From positions 11,505,501-11,569,500 of the forward strand of contig CM027382.1 in NCBI GenBank assembly GCA_015680905.1: a DNA stretch of 64,000 nucleotides, in the 5' to 3' direction. Made by a program: the position numbers and the translations under genes. Below are positions 47,285 to 59,109 of the stretch, piece after piece (the stretch's first letter is position 1; each line of letters begins with the position of its first letter). Under the pieces are notes generated by a model that saw only the letters and a program-made list of their open reading frames with translations, was not told the origin of the DNA and did no database searches. The stretch comes from Coptis chinensis (taxonomy: Eukaryota; Streptophyta; Magnoliopsida; Ranunculales; Ranunculaceae).

Positions 47285-47500
47285 TCTCTTGGGATATATG
47301 GTGAAAGACACTGTCGTCAATCCACTGTCGAATGTACCCTATTGCTTTTCTATAAAGCTTGCTCCACTCAGACGCAGTAATCGTTTTCGGTTTTTCTCCC
47401 CCATTCTCAATGGGTTGTGTCAAGTCCTTGCAATATAACAAGTCTTCCATCTTGGCCTTCCAAATAGTGTAGTTCAATTCGCTCTATTTAGACTAATCAT
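47285..47500 (-). pseudogene. gag: Copia gag, N-terminal part
   Basis: On the minus strand NYTIWKAKMEDLLYCKDL is the usual start of the copia Gag (UBN2-type) domain, followed by ASEWSKLYRKAIGYIRQW and HHISQETT. The frame stops at the solo LTR insertion and resumes at 44030. The first Met context is weak. Together the two parts make an otherwise typical Gag. Confidence 0.85.
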
Positions 47501-47618
47501 GCGAGTGTCACTGAATGGTCTATCTCTACAAATTATTTAAACTCAAATCTTCTCTCAGGAATTTTGTAAAACACCTTCCGAGCAAAATTCGGATAACACT
47601 TTAGGTTAATTTAACCTA

Positions 47619-47630
47619 GCTCTGATACCA
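47619..47630 (-). promoter_or_regulatory. Primer-binding site (initiator tRNA-Met) of the copia element
   Basis: TGGTATCAGAGC on the minus strand, two bases inside the 5' LTR edge; exact complement of the plant initiator tRNA-Met 3' end. Confidence 0.93.
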
Positions 47631-47632
47631 CT

Positions 47633-48302
47633 TGTTGGGGAATAACGATACCAATCGATCCCCACTACACAGATAACTTGTAATATGAACACACTATTAC
47701 TCCAGACAAATTATAAATATCCACTACAACCAACATAACATGCTCAACTCTCTAAACAACTATCAACAACAAATAATAATGCAAAGAAAAGTAAAGCATA
47801 CCACAATACAAATATGCACCGCGGTTCGGCCAATGATACCTACTTCCACAAAACCTAATCTTTTTATAACGTGGGAAGGAAGATTGCAATCACTCCTCTC
47901 AAGTCTCTCCACCTTACTAGATCACTTCTCTCTCCTTACAAGTTTTTCTCTTTGCAAGGGTTTTCTCTCAATTTTGATAGCTCTCAAAATTGGGTTTCTA
48001 TTTAAGACTTCTTGTGTTAGGTTTTCCAAAACCTTGTTTTTTATTTATATACTGCCCTTTCAAATTCGCAGTTACTGTAGCGAAGTAAAAACTGCAAATA
48101 TAGGCATGGGCTAGCCATCGGCGCTCAGAAGGCCAATTTCGAAGACGCCCTCAAGTGCTTGTTAAGTGACTTCCGATAATAACAAAGCGGGCGCTACTTT
48201 ACTAGACCAAATCGAACGCAGCACGCTCGGACCTCTTCACACTGAAACGGGCCGATTTCTCTCCTCTTCTTCCTCATCGTCATGTGAGGGATAACTCCAA
48301 CA
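47633..48302 (-). repeat. 5' LTR of the copia element (uninterrupted)
   Basis: The 670-base LTR, TGTTGGGG...CTCCAACA, is colinear with 33842-34014 plus 39437-39939 and shows the empty target of the CACTA insertion at ...AAAGCATACC. By eye the two LTRs differ by roughly 5-10 percent. Confidence 0.93.
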
Positions 48303-48734
48303 CCCCCACCCCCCAAACACAGGTTGACCGTTAACTTTGAGGTCAAGCTATTGAAAATGACATTAGCATTGCCCTCACCTACATAAAATTGAGTCTCCAG
48401 CTACCCTGAGAATATCCTCATAGGGATGAGGATCCGCAAACCGTTGGATGTGTGATCCAATGGTCTGAAAATAAAAAAACAAAAAGGATGAGAGAGAAAA
48501 ATGAGAGAATGTTGTATTTCTAAACCGTTGGATCACACATCCAGCTGTCGCTGACCTCATCCATATGAGGACATCCTCGGGGTGGACAACCTCTAAAATT
48601 GAACGTTTGCTTCTTGAAAATGGTGGGGGAAGTTGTGTCATTTTCAATAGTTTGACCCCAAATTAAAAGTCAACCCAAGTTGACCGTGTGTTCAATTTGG
48701 GGTGAAGACCCTAATTTCCCCCGGGAGTAATACT
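48303..48734. repeat. Right portion of the interrupted foldback MITE
   Basis: Contains both pairing arms around a centre near 48490 (GTTGGATGTGTGATCCAA pairs with TTGGATCACACATCCA). It runs up to about 256 bases before the DC1 gene stop codon. See the composite entry 33815-48734. Confidence 0.7.
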
Positions 48735-48990
48735 AGTGAACCGATTATTCATTTATCTGCATATATGGTTATACTAACCTGTTTGAAGTACTCTCTTATA
48801 TCTTGAAATGAATTTTTGTGATATAGAACTTGAGTCTAGTGTATACATGATAAGCGAAATATCCTTACAAATCCACACAAATGTATGTATACATATGTTA
48901 ACAGATTGCTTAATAAATTATTATATGGTAAGGTTGCGACAGAAGACACAATCATTAGTAATGCCATACTATATATCCCTTCCTTCCCCT

Positions 48991-49713
48991 TTACTTGGGC
49001 ATGAGACCTCCAACTACAGCTGCTATTATAGCTGATGGATCACCAAGAATGGCCGACACTATAGCACTAACTGCACCGCTTGCCATCTGCGAGTACTTTT
49101 TCACCTTGGCCTCTCTTCCTTTAGGATGTTTCTGCATGGTGCCCTTAAGGCGAGGAATTTTTGTCTGTATCTCTCTAACTTTATTATTGTCCACATTAAG
49201 ATGCATAGCTTGCCAACTCTCCACAAGCAACTGTTTAACACAAGATACATGAAGATTATAGTTCTTGCAGTCAGACCTGTAAGACCATCCAGATCCTTGA
49301 CCTCCACAACGATGACAAAGACTTGAGAGCTTGAGGTAAAGGTAAAGATTATGTTCACCATCATCCAAAATATGTGGGAGATTAGCACAACATGGGTGGA
49401 GATCAAAACCACACCTGTTACAATGGTACACAAAGCCTAAAATATCATCTCTACATGCATCACATATCCTCATTACCTGTCCAGGGGGATGATGGTAGAA
49501 TCTGAATTCACATTTTTTGTAGAATGGATGAGTGATGGTAGGAGGTGCCATGGCACATGCTTTGTGTAGATCGAATTCACACTGTGTGCATTTGTACTTG
49601 AGGCCAATGCCAGCTTCCTTACACCCGTCGCAATTGAATGGGACTTCGGTGTATTCAAGCCTAAGTTTGTGGTTTGGGTGGGCAGGGTGACAAATTTCTT
49701 TGTCAATCTTCAT
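48991..49713 (-). CDS. DC1 (Cys/His-rich C1) domain protein, 240 aa
   Basis: Single-exon frame from the ATG at 49713 to the stop at 48991. It opens MKIDKEICHPAHPNHKL, and three DC1-type modules follow: FNCDGCKEAG..YKCTQCEFDLHKAC (about residues 27-53), RICDACRDDI..YHCNRCGFDLHPCC (about 82-108) and LCHRCGGQG..NLHVSC (about 131-158), each with the paired Cys/His ligands that bind zinc. In the third module one CxxC position is altered (SDCKNYNLH). A basic linker and a hydrophobic Ala/Gly-rich tail (SAIVSAILGD...) end the protein. No signal peptide. Plant DC1 proteins are a large family, many stress- or defence-responsive, with mostly unknown biochemistry. A TATA-like AATATAAAG lies about 60 bases upstream. 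Confidence 0.9.
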   Translation of the reverse strand: MKIDKEICHPAHPNHKLRLEYTEVPFNCDGCKEAGIGLKYKCTQCEFDLHKACAMAPPTITHPFYKKCEFRFYHHPPGQVMRICDACRDDILGFVYHCNRCGFDLHPCCANLPHILDDGEHNLYLYLKLSSLCHRCGGQGSGWSYRSDCKNYNLHVSCVKQLLVESWQAMHLNVDNNKVREIQTKIPRLKGTMQKHPKGREAKVKKYSQMASGAVSAIVSAILGDPSAIIAAVVGGLMPK

Positions 49714-49830
49714 GAATTTTCTTGGTAGTTTCTGTTCTCCCCTTAGTTTCTGCGAGAGAAGAAGAGGTTGGTTTCTTTATATTCAATGGATTTGGCTTTG
49801 AATACCTGAAAAAGGACTGACCTACTATTC
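49714..49830 (-). promoter_or_regulatory. DC1 gene promoter and 5' leader
   Basis: On the minus strand GAATATAAAGAAACC at about 49773-49787 is a fair TATA box about 60 bases before the ATG, followed by a CT-rich leader (CTTCTTCTCTCGC) typical of plant 5' UTRs. Confidence 0.5.
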
Positions 49831-52626
49831 TGCTAAGCATATTACTTGGCTTAAATGTTACAGAAGGAATAAGTTGACTGGCTGTGATTGAGGATTACAC
49901 GAGAACAGAGAGTGCTAAGTGATGGATTAACAAAGGAATTGGTGGAATCTTATGCTAAAGAAGGTATGATTGGTTTCCCTTTTAGCTTAGTTGATGAGAT
50001 AACCCTTTAAGATGACTAACACTGACTGTTGGTTTTGGATTAATTAAGAGGCCGGCAAGGATTTGGGTGATGGATCAAGACTGATTTTGGTGGAATATAA
50101 TGCTAAAGAAGTGATGGTTAGTTGTTTTTTCTTTTGTACTAGTTACAAATTACAATAACCCAAATATGCATAATCTGCTATGGATATTAACTATGCGTTC
50201 TTTGATTTACAAGAATCTGAGTTGCTGTTTTCTGCAGTATTCTATTAGTTTCTCCCAAGGGATCACATTTGGAGTTAAGGATAGTTTGTTGAATTGTTTC
50301 CTAATACTTCATTGTGTAGCTCAACTTCGATCACTTACACAACACGTTGACCTATCTAAAAGAAGACTAACCAAAGTATCGTGGACAGTGTAGCACATCT
50401 GATCAACCTGATGACGGCACATACAGCAAGTCAGCGACTAACTAGAGGTTGGCAATGCAATTCTCAATAAGTTGTTAGTTATTCTCTTTATTCCTTTGGC
50501 TTTACTTAATTTCTCTCGGAAGGCATGCATGAACCAACAAAAGCTGTAAAAGTAGTCTCAGGCACCCTACTTACCTAATAGAGAGACTCAAGTGTTACAT
50601 TTTTTCAAATTTGAAAGAGACTTATTAACATAAAAGTTAAAGAAAGGTTCCTGCAGTCCTGCACTATCTGGAGGTTCCTTCAACATTTTACTAGGGAAAG
50701 AAAAGAGTGTCAAACCTCCAATGCTTAGTCCAGGTGCAATGAAGCACAAGAAACAATATACTGGCTTTAAAATATTATTGTTGCGTCTTCAAATTGTTTT
50801 AGCATTGGAAGTTCATTTTGCGTAAGGTTAGTTAGGCATCCAATGAAAGGAATATGTTGCAAGGAATCACCTATAATGGAACCATACTGATAATCACAAA
50901 GGTACGAACACCAAAATAGTACGGTTTTGGTTCTCCCGCAGGGGAAAACTAAAGATAATATCTCCATGAAACTTTTAAGACTTTATTTTACTTCCTTTTC
51001 AAAGAAAAGAACACAATTACCTTTCCCTTTTCTTTTTTTGATAACCTACCTTTCCCTTTTCTAATGGAAAGTATAAAATGACCAATATATGGATCCTGAT
51101 GTAGCTTTGCCACCAAAACAGCCCAAATTGAAACACTAAAAATAAACCAATTATGGCTGTTATAAGTTGTAGTCAGGGGAGGCCTGCTACATTAGTGCTT
51201 TAAGAGCCAAATCATACAAATGCAACTCTGGAAAGCACTGTGTAAGAATTTTGTGGTATATTTTTTGCAAATCCACCAGAAACCACAAATTTAGAAGTGT
51301 TCAATAGTATTGAGTAATGCTTCTAAAAGTTGGTTCAATGCACTAGGATCAAGACAATAGTGACTATCAGTCGGTCTTTCTTTGAAAATTCTCTTCCGAA
51401 GTTACATAGCTTAAATGAGGAAGCTGTGGTCTCTCTCTTTTCTTATTCTTCTTTTCCTTTTGATTTCTTGAAAGGATCTAAAGAAATGTCTACTATTTAA
51501 GAGATCTTTCATAATAATGAAGCATCTGATTCCAGTGCACAACGGCATAGATATGAAACAAGGCTGCAAAAATTCTCATGTTTTCTACCATCAATACTCT
51601 TTTTCTTTGTTCTATATCAATAGCCAACAGAACATACCTTCACGAGAGATTCTAGTACAAACTACCATACAGAACAACTCATCAGAAAATAAAATGGAAA
51701 CCTCTAGTAGTAATCGCGCAAAAAAATAATTTAAAACAAGATATTTTCCAATTAGTAGTACATTTCCGTGTTAAATCCTCATGATAGAAAACTTTCGTTT
51801 GAAACACTAAGAATATTCGTCTTTGCTTCTTTAGGTTGATGCAATACAGTGATATTAATACGATATTATCTTCCCAAAGATCATGTAATAAAAACCAAAT
51901 TAGGAATTATAAAGATGCAAATCTAAATTTCAAGTCAGCGATTATGAGTTGAAACATGTGCTCCAATGATTGAAAGGGAGTATCTGATTCATCCTAGATT
52001 CCTAGTGGAAAACCTGGTTCCCCTAGTGATTAAAATAAGGCTGCCAAATTGTGATATAAAAAAAATATTCTCTAAAGAAAAAAAGAGAGGAGGCATATTA
52101 TGAACAGAAAAAGGACCAACTGATGAAGCTACCGTTTTGGTTTTAAAAGGGCCGTAATAGAATCTGTCTACAGGTTTGTCAATCCCTAACAGAGCTATAT
52201 CTGATTGTAAACTTTGTATTTGGTTAAGTCAGGCGCCAATACCCTGCATTACCAATCTTGGACATAAATTGCCTTTGCTTCGAACATCATGAAATGGCGA
52301 AGAATATTCTTACCCTTAAACCAAGCTAGCCCAACTTAGCATAAACTTATTCGTTTCAGAAACTAAATCCATAAAAGCTTTTGGTTTAACTCTCAATCAA
52401 TTATTTAACCAAGCAGGTTTAATGAAAGTTCTAAAAATACAGATTCAGTTCAACCACCATTTCCCAACTTTCCCCTGATCATTTCTTGTGAGCAGAATTT
52501 TTTTGTCAACAGTGTGTGATAGCAATCATAGTTTTTTTTAAAAAAAATCTATACATAGGCTAATAACAAACTAGAACTTAGTGACGATTAGCTAAATAAA
52601 AAGCTATACGCTAATATCTAATAGTC
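49831..52626. other. 2.8 kb gene-free interval
   Basis: No domain-bearing frame on either strand. Short frames (50166-50393 plus, 50767-50967 minus, 51517-51729 plus) have no family features. AT-rich with no clear transposon termini. The part next to 52627 probably holds the 3' UTR of the WAK-like gene. Confidence 0.5.
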
Positions 52627-55033
52627 TTACTTTGCGATATCTGAAGTTATGGTCAAGTCTTCCCTAAAACTTTCATCAGCTTCATATAGACTTAGTGTGT
52701 CATACTCCTCCTCCTCCTCTCGGATGTGATTTTGCTTTCCAGAACCAGCTATTAAAGCAAGCTCTTGAGCCACCTCCTTCATTGTCGGTCTCTTATCACC
52801 TCTCAAAAGCAGACACTTCCTTGCCAATTCGGAGACTGCTCGTAGATCATTTATACTCCCTTCTCTAAATACATTGTTGTCTAAAAATTCATTTAGATCT
52901 TTAGTCTTCATTGAATATAAGAAATACATAGCTAGGTTTCTTTCTTCTTGTGATCGCTCAAACGAAACAGGCTTTTGTCCTGTTAGGAGCTCAACAAGAA
53001 CTACTCCGAAGCTATAGACATCGCTCTTCTCAGTTAACTGGCTAGTCTGGAAGTACTCCGGATCAAGGTAGCCTAAAGTCCCCTGCACCAATGTGGGTAT
53101 CTGCGTTTCATTCAAAGGAACAAGCCTTGAAATACCAAAGTCAGCAACCTTCGCAGTGTAATGCTCGTCTAAGAGAATATTTGAAGACTTGACATCTCTA
53201 TGGAAAATGGGCATTGATGCAGCTGAGTGAAGATATGAGAGAGCTTCCGCTGTTTCTACTGCAATTCTTAAACGATCAGACCATGATATTGGAGTGCCAA
53301 AAAATTTGTTGTGAATGTGCTCGTGAAGAGTTCCATTCGAGATGAACTCATAAACCAACGTCGGTACTTCAGTCTCAAGACAGCATCCTAAAAGTTTCAC
53401 AACATATCGATGATTTATTTGTGTTAAGATGATAAATTCATTTATGAACTGATTAATTTGGCTCTGATCCATGACTTTGGATCTCTTAATTGCGACAACA
53501 GAACCATCATCCAAAACTCCTTTATAAACTGTGCCATAACCACCAGTCCCAATAATCCTACTACGACTGTAATTCTGAGTAGCTAGTTTGAGTTCTTCCA
53601 AGGAAAATATTCTAGCAGAACCAGTCCCACTTTCACGAGAAGAAACTTGTTGTTTCAAAAGAATACCTCCATTTTGCCGAAAGTATTGTTCCTTTAGCTT
53701 AATGAGTGTCCTTTTCTTGAGTGCTGAGTAAAATAACAAACCCCATAACAGAACTATTCCGAAACCCAAGCCAGTCCCTGTGAAGGTGCATATAACATCA
53801 CACAAAAAATACTGATTACTGACTTGTAGTTGTACTATGTTTCATTCAAGGGATTCTGTAATCACATTGTTTGGTAATTCTAATCTAAAGATATTTAAAA
53901 GGTAACATAAGCTGAGGCTGTGACATACCAAGAACAGCTTCTATAACTAGGTATATACTTTTGCAACCAGACCCATGTGCTAATCCATCTCCAGTACTCC
54001 CAAATGGGCAAATGCATCTATACCCAGGAGCTTTGTTCACACAACGAGCAGCATGAACACAAGCGTTATGTTCCAAATCTCGGCACTCATCTATATCTGT
54101 AACAAACACAAATCAGCACTCAGTACTAAAAATATTTCAGTAAACAATTAAAGTTCACCTTTTAACATCCCTACAGCACTATAGAAAACAACAGAAGACA
54201 GGTTAAGAAGTCATTCTACCTTGACAACCTTTAGAATCTCTCATATACGGATTTCCCGTATATCCATCAGCACAAATGCAGAGATATCCAGTCCCTCTTA
54301 GTGAGTCGATGCAAACACTATTTTCACCACATAGATTACTATTTATACTTGAACAACTAATGTTACCTATACTCCAATCCAATGTCATAGAAATATCTGT
54401 TGTCCTATAAAAATCCCTTAAATAATGTTCCACGAAAATAAAACCCCCTTTCTCAACAACAAAAGCATAGCTACAATTATTAAACCCAGAAACATTCTTA
54501 AAACCGAACATATTACTAGTCCCCAGACCAAGATATTTCTTCCCTTTTGGAATAGCTGATTCACAACAACCAGCCCCAGAACAAGTACCATTTGCAACGC
54601 TATTCTGCGCAGCACAAAGTGAAACACACCCACTTGTAAAAGACTTGTCATCAGTGATCACTGCTACCATATCACACCCAATTGCGGTAAAAGTATTCGA
54701 TATATCAGATATTGTAAAAGGACTATTTTCTGGCAATGTGATATGAGTGGCATTTTGAGTACCTTGTAAACATTCTCTAGCAATATAAGGTGTTGAATTT
54801 ATTCTCAATTCTCCATTCGTAATGCTTAGAACTTGATGTTGCGTTCCGTAGACGTATGGGGTTGGTTGTCGCGATTGTTTGCAAAAAATTCTATAGCCTG
54901 CCGAAAGAGAACAGTGCTCGGCAAGGCCGAAAGGGAAGGGGATTTCAATGGAACCACATTTTTGTGGACAGCCATTTATGGAGTCGGCATAGATTTGGGT
55001 CACAAAGTGCAAAAGCAATAGAGTTAATCTCAT
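52627..55033 (-). CDS. Wall-associated receptor kinase-like protein (three exons, 710 aa)
   Basis: Exons 55033-54220, 54096-53929 and 53777-52627, all with GT/AG introns; the sum is 2133 bases. The protein has a signal peptide ([18 protein letters not shown]), then a galacturonan-binding WAK domain with the Cys pattern [15 protein letters not shown] (about residues 22-115). A first EGF-like repeat lies near 240-270, and a calcium-binding type EGF repeat ([13 protein letters not shown]) forms exon 2. A membrane span lies near 325-350. An intact Ser/Thr kinase follows, with [33 protein letters not shown] and DPEY. The three-exon layout is the usual WAK/WAKL one. The family binds cell-wall pectin and signals in growth and defence. 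No disabling change seen. Confidence 0.94.
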
Positions 55034-55621
55034 TTTCTCTTTTACTTTTTTTTTCCTTTCTTCTTGAAATGAAATATTATTCTAGATTTGTTCAAGTGAA
55101 TTCACAGTTTGTAAGAACGAAGAAGCGCCAAAAAAATTTGAAGATTTGAGTGTGTAACTGCCTAAAGTTAACGGTTACCCACACGTCCCCTTATTTATTG
55201 GGCCCAAGTGGCTGATGGAAGCCCGATCTTTACGAATAGTGGGCCTCCAAAAGTGCATTTCATTGGATGGGTCAACAGCCCATTTCAGCAGTTTTGGGCT
55301 TTCCTTATAGGACTAATCTAAGCCCTTGATTGTTTTTTTATTGGATAGAAGTCGGTGCAGAAGTCTGTCTGTTTCTAATGGTGTAATAAACGTGTTGGAA
55401 TTTGATGTATCATTTGCGCTGATACGTGGAAAACTGATTTTTTCCGTTGAAACTTCGAGTTTCCCCTGCTAAACTGAAAACAGTCAGCTCAACAATTAGT
55501 TCTACCGAAAATCAGATGGCCACTACGTCTTTGTCACCCAAGTAGATAGATTGCAACATCTCGTCTGTGTTGAATTGTCAAGAACCTACTGGTAACGTAT
55601 TTGAAAACGTGATTTAATCGA
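55034..55621. other. Upstream region of the WAK-like gene
   Basis: Contains the 5' UTR and promoter of the minus-strand kinase. A C/T-rich leader (AAAAGAGAAAATGAG context) precedes the ATG. No other gene recognised. Confidence 0.4.
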
Positions 55622-56531
55622 GCACTCATCAAATTGCATTTGGCAGCCTCCGGTCCAAGCCTAACAACTAAGTCCAACAACAATAGCCCAATACACCCCC
55701 ACACCTCAATGTATACAGGCTATTTTGTTTTCAAATTTTTTGTAGCTGGTATCATCTCTCTTGCGAGACTGAACCAAAAAAAAAACTTCGAGTTTTTTGT
55801 CGTGTTCATATTTCGAGCGTTGAGTTGTAAATCAACAATGGAAATTGAAGTTGGCGACTCACCCAATTCGAGTTGTGTCCCGTTTGAATATATACTCAAA
55901 CTTGGTTGGGTTGATTAAACTTGATTAGGTTGATTAAATTTGATTAGGTGGAAGATTGGATTGATTAAACTTGATTGGGGTGGAAGATTGGGTTGATTAA
56001 ACTTGATGATTTCAAACTTGATATTTTTTTGGAGTTTGGGTGAAAAATTAAGTTGATTAAACTTGAGTTCGAGTTTACCCAAATTTGATGAAGTCGTTTT
56101 CGAGTTTGAGTTCGAATTTGAGTTGATTAAGTGGAAGTTGATTTTTTAAATTAACATCATGACAAACAAATCGAATTTTTTAAGTCCAAACGACCCAGCC
56201 ATGTTATCCATGAGAGTCCCCAAACGACCTCGCTATGTCGTTCTGGAGACTGCCCAAACTACTCTGCCATGTCGTCCTGAAGACAGTTCAAACGACCCCG
56301 CCATATCGTCTAGCAAAAAATCAAGAGTTTTGTCTCAAACGACATGTGCATACCACATGAGCGTATGCTCAAACTACATGATGAGGTCGTTTGAGTGGAC
56401 TTGAAATATTCGTTATGGCGAGACCGGTTGAATTTGTTGTTGGGCCTGAGTTTTGATAGCAAACTTATAATATGACAAATTTATAATATTTCTTTTATTT
56501 TTAAAGTTGACCAATCCAATTTGATGAGTGC
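55622..56531. mobile_element. Possible inverted-repeat element with AAACGAC repeats
   Basis: GCACTCATCAAATTG at 55622-55636 is inverted as CAATTTGATGAGTGC at 56517-56531. The 910-base interval includes, at 56180-56390, repeats of CAAACGACC followed by GCCATGTCGT/GCTATGTCGT, very like the interior of the 26489-27267 element. No coding capacity is supported. Without a readable target duplication the borders are provisional. Confidence 0.5.
55905..56030. repeat. Degenerate GATTAAACTTGATT repeats
   Basis: At least five variants of TTGATTAAACTTGATTGGG occur in a row with one or two changes each. Confidence 0.8.
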
Positions 56532-58394
56532 CCAATACAGAACTCTTTGAAAACTAGTATTTGGTAAACTTAGCAATTTCGGTATAGGGCACAGTCTGTT
56601 CGACCATGCATGAGAGTTGAGACACTATAGAGTATATAGAACTATAGACAGACCCACCATTTAGAGAAAGTGAGAAGCCCAAGTTCAACTTGCAGTCTTG
56701 CCTTGGATTGTGACTTTGTGAGCACAGTTGAAGCGTTTGCGAATTCATCTACAGATCCACTGTACTTGGTTAAGGTTAACTTTCCAAAAGAATTATATGA
56801 GTTTTCAACTTATTTCGTACCGATTTCTTAGAAACCCGAAATGTCTTGATACTTTTCAATAACAAATGACATGTGAGGGGCATTTTGGACAGTGAAAACA
56901 ACAGTAACGTTTGGAAGTGAAACACTGCCGAACTTGGTCAAAAATGTACGACAATATCTCGCGATCAACTGATATAAAATAATTTTAACCCAAAAAAAAC
57001 GATACAAAAAAAAAATCAGTAAATCAAGACATCAAGTAATATCATCAATTTTTCAAAGAAAACAAAATGAAAAAAAAAAACAAAGCATTTCTGTTTTATG
57101 TCGCTTTACGGTAATTAGGTCAACGTTATTGTAAAACATGTGGGCAAAGCCTCTATATGAGCTGGGGTTCACATGATCCATTAAAAAATTTCGCTGTTTC
57201 AGCAAAGCTTTTTTGTACGGTAACAATGTAACATACAGACCAAAGCAGGACAGAGTGAAACAATTGCCAAAATTTTGATCAAATACAAAACCAGAATCCA
57301 AAGCCTTGCAAAAGAAAACTGCAATTACAGCTAAGATATTATTCTTGGGTCTCTTTTTGCACTATTTCAGCAAAATACTAGTATGATCATTCATCTTCGC
57401 TTGTGTGCAGTGCTTGTTCTTCGTCCTTGCTTGAAAAGACAGCTCATTTTCAGGTCCTTTTTCTTCTAGGTTCTAGCAGTACTGGTGCGCAGTGCGCACA
57501 GACACTTGCTTCTACAGTGTCCCGTATCGTGGGGAACGGGGACCAGTTCAACCTCTACAGTTTTAAACACGTGGTTTTCGTACTTGATGTCTATCATAAC
57601 ATGTGTCAGTACAAAATGGACCCCACCTCTAGTTTACGCTAAAATCTTCGCATTATTTGCGTTCTTTTCTGCTTCTCTCTAGTGAGTACATTCACTACAT
57701 TGTATGCTGTGTACTTGTATTCTTGTTTTCTTTTTGTTAATCAAATATCTTAATAATTGAAAGAAATGGGTTTTGCTAATGACATATACATTGACATTAA
57801 TACCTAAACAATTTGTTTAGAACAGAGAAATTCGTCACAGTAATTAATACAATTCGTCATTTGTTGTTTTATATGATTTGTTGTTTTTCATATAAAATTT
57901 TAGTATATCATATCACAAACAAATAAAAGAGGCTCTAGTGTAATTAGTCACCGTAAGGCGTAAGCAGTTTTTTTTTCTTTCGATAATTAGGCGTAAGCAG
58001 TAAGGACTAAGGCGTAAGCAGTAAGGACTAAGGCGTAAGCACACTTCTCACCATGAAGTACAATGCATGAGAATGTGTTGGAGAGAGAAAAATATATCTA
58101 CTCTTTGAACTAGAGAATAATTAATTTGGTTATCCTTATTTTGACATCTGAACAAGGATTGGATTGGATGATGGTTATTGTTCACGGAGAATTTTACAAG
58201 AGCATGAGCATCCATAGACCATATTGATATGATCCACAGATCCAACCATTGAAGGAAAAAATATTGTACCACTATAATGACTATATATGCAACAGTTTTA
58301 AATTCACATAATTCCAAGAGACAAAAATACCCAATACATTTGTTTTGGAATCGACTTTTTCGATAGGTTTCAACACATTTTGGTACTATCTGGT
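56532..58394. other. Gene-free interval
   Basis: No supported gene. Frames at 57403-57642 and 57485-57682 overlap and show no family features. Confidence 0.45.
57989..58041. repeat. 21 bp tandem repeat, 2.5 copies
   Basis: AGGCGTAAGCAGTAAGGACTA is repeated at 57989 and 58010, and a third copy begins at 58031 and breaks off after AGGCGTAAGCA. A further AGGCGTAAGCAG lies at about 57956. Confidence 0.95.
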
Positions 58395-59109
58395 ATTTCG
58401 GAAAAGGAGGGGTTATAAGGACATCTTATCTTAACACGTAAACAAACCCCAAATCGTTAGCATATTTATAAGTTTTGGATTAGTATAACAACCCCAATTT
58501 TTAAACAATATAAATTAAATTATTTGATTGAAAATAACAATTATATTATGAAGTCTAGCTTATTCTAGAATTTGTTTAGCTATTGTTGATTTTTAAAAAG
58601 AAAAGTTAATGTTTTTACTTGAATTGTTTGTTAGAACTTATGTGGGTATTTTATAATCATTTTGGGGCGAAAAGATTGTTAAAATGTACCCATTCATATA
58701 GGTATGGACCTTGGGTGTTTTTAGACCCATTGGAGGCCCATAAGTTACCTTAAAACGGACTTAAAACATGGAATAAAGAAGAGTGCTGCGATTTTCTGCA
58801 GAAAAATATGATTATTCAAAATCAAACCCCAGCCTCCAATAAAAAGAAGGGAAGAGGAAGAAAAGAAAAAAGGGACCTGAAAGTATTGGGCTCACCGCAC
58901 TATTGATATTCATAGTTGTTTACATCTTGTAGACTTAATAAGGTGAGTTATATTTATTTCTTTTATTGTTTCCATAGAAATAGGATATGTTGTTTGTTAT
59001 GTGTGATCATATGGATTGTATATTGGGAGGATAAAGCCATTAATAAATTGTATAGAGTTTTGTGAAGAAGATGAACAGTTAACAGTAAACACCATTCTAG
59101 AAAAGTTGT

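Larger units (their letters stand above)
33842..48302 (-). mobile_element. Ty1/copia retrotransposon (Tork-like), minus strand, with nested insertions
   Basis: LTRs beginning TGTTGG and ending CCAACA lie at 33842-39939 (3' LTR, itself split) and 47633-48302 (5' LTR). The primer site next to the 5' LTR is an exact TGGTATCAGAGC (minus, 47619-47630), complementary to initiator tRNA-Met. A purine tract GGAAGGGGGAGAT (minus) adjoins the 3' LTR. Domain order on the minus strand is gag, protease, integrase, RT, RNase H, which defines copia. Flanks CTCCC (33837-33841) and CCCCC (48303-48307) are a target duplication with one difference. A CACTA element and a 3.2 kb solo LTR were inserted later. Several catalytic residues are lost, so it is dead. 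Confidence 0.93.
33815..48734. mobile_element. Foldback MITE interrupted by the Ty1/copia element
   Basis: The two parts are 33815-33841 and 48303-48734. The outer ends TAGTATTAC (33815-33823) and GTAATACTA (48726-48734) are perfect inverted repeats. Inside the right part, GTTGGATGTGTGATCCAA and TTGGATCACACATCCA pair, as do TATTGAAAATGACA and TGTCATTTTCAATA, and GGTTGACC and GGTCAAC-type stretches. Joined across the copia insertion it is about 460 bases and non-coding. Confidence 0.6.

Noticed and set aside
49101-49433. Alternative frame inside the DC1 gene
   Set aside because: It is a shadow frame; the zinc-ligand pattern is only in the 48991-49713 frame.
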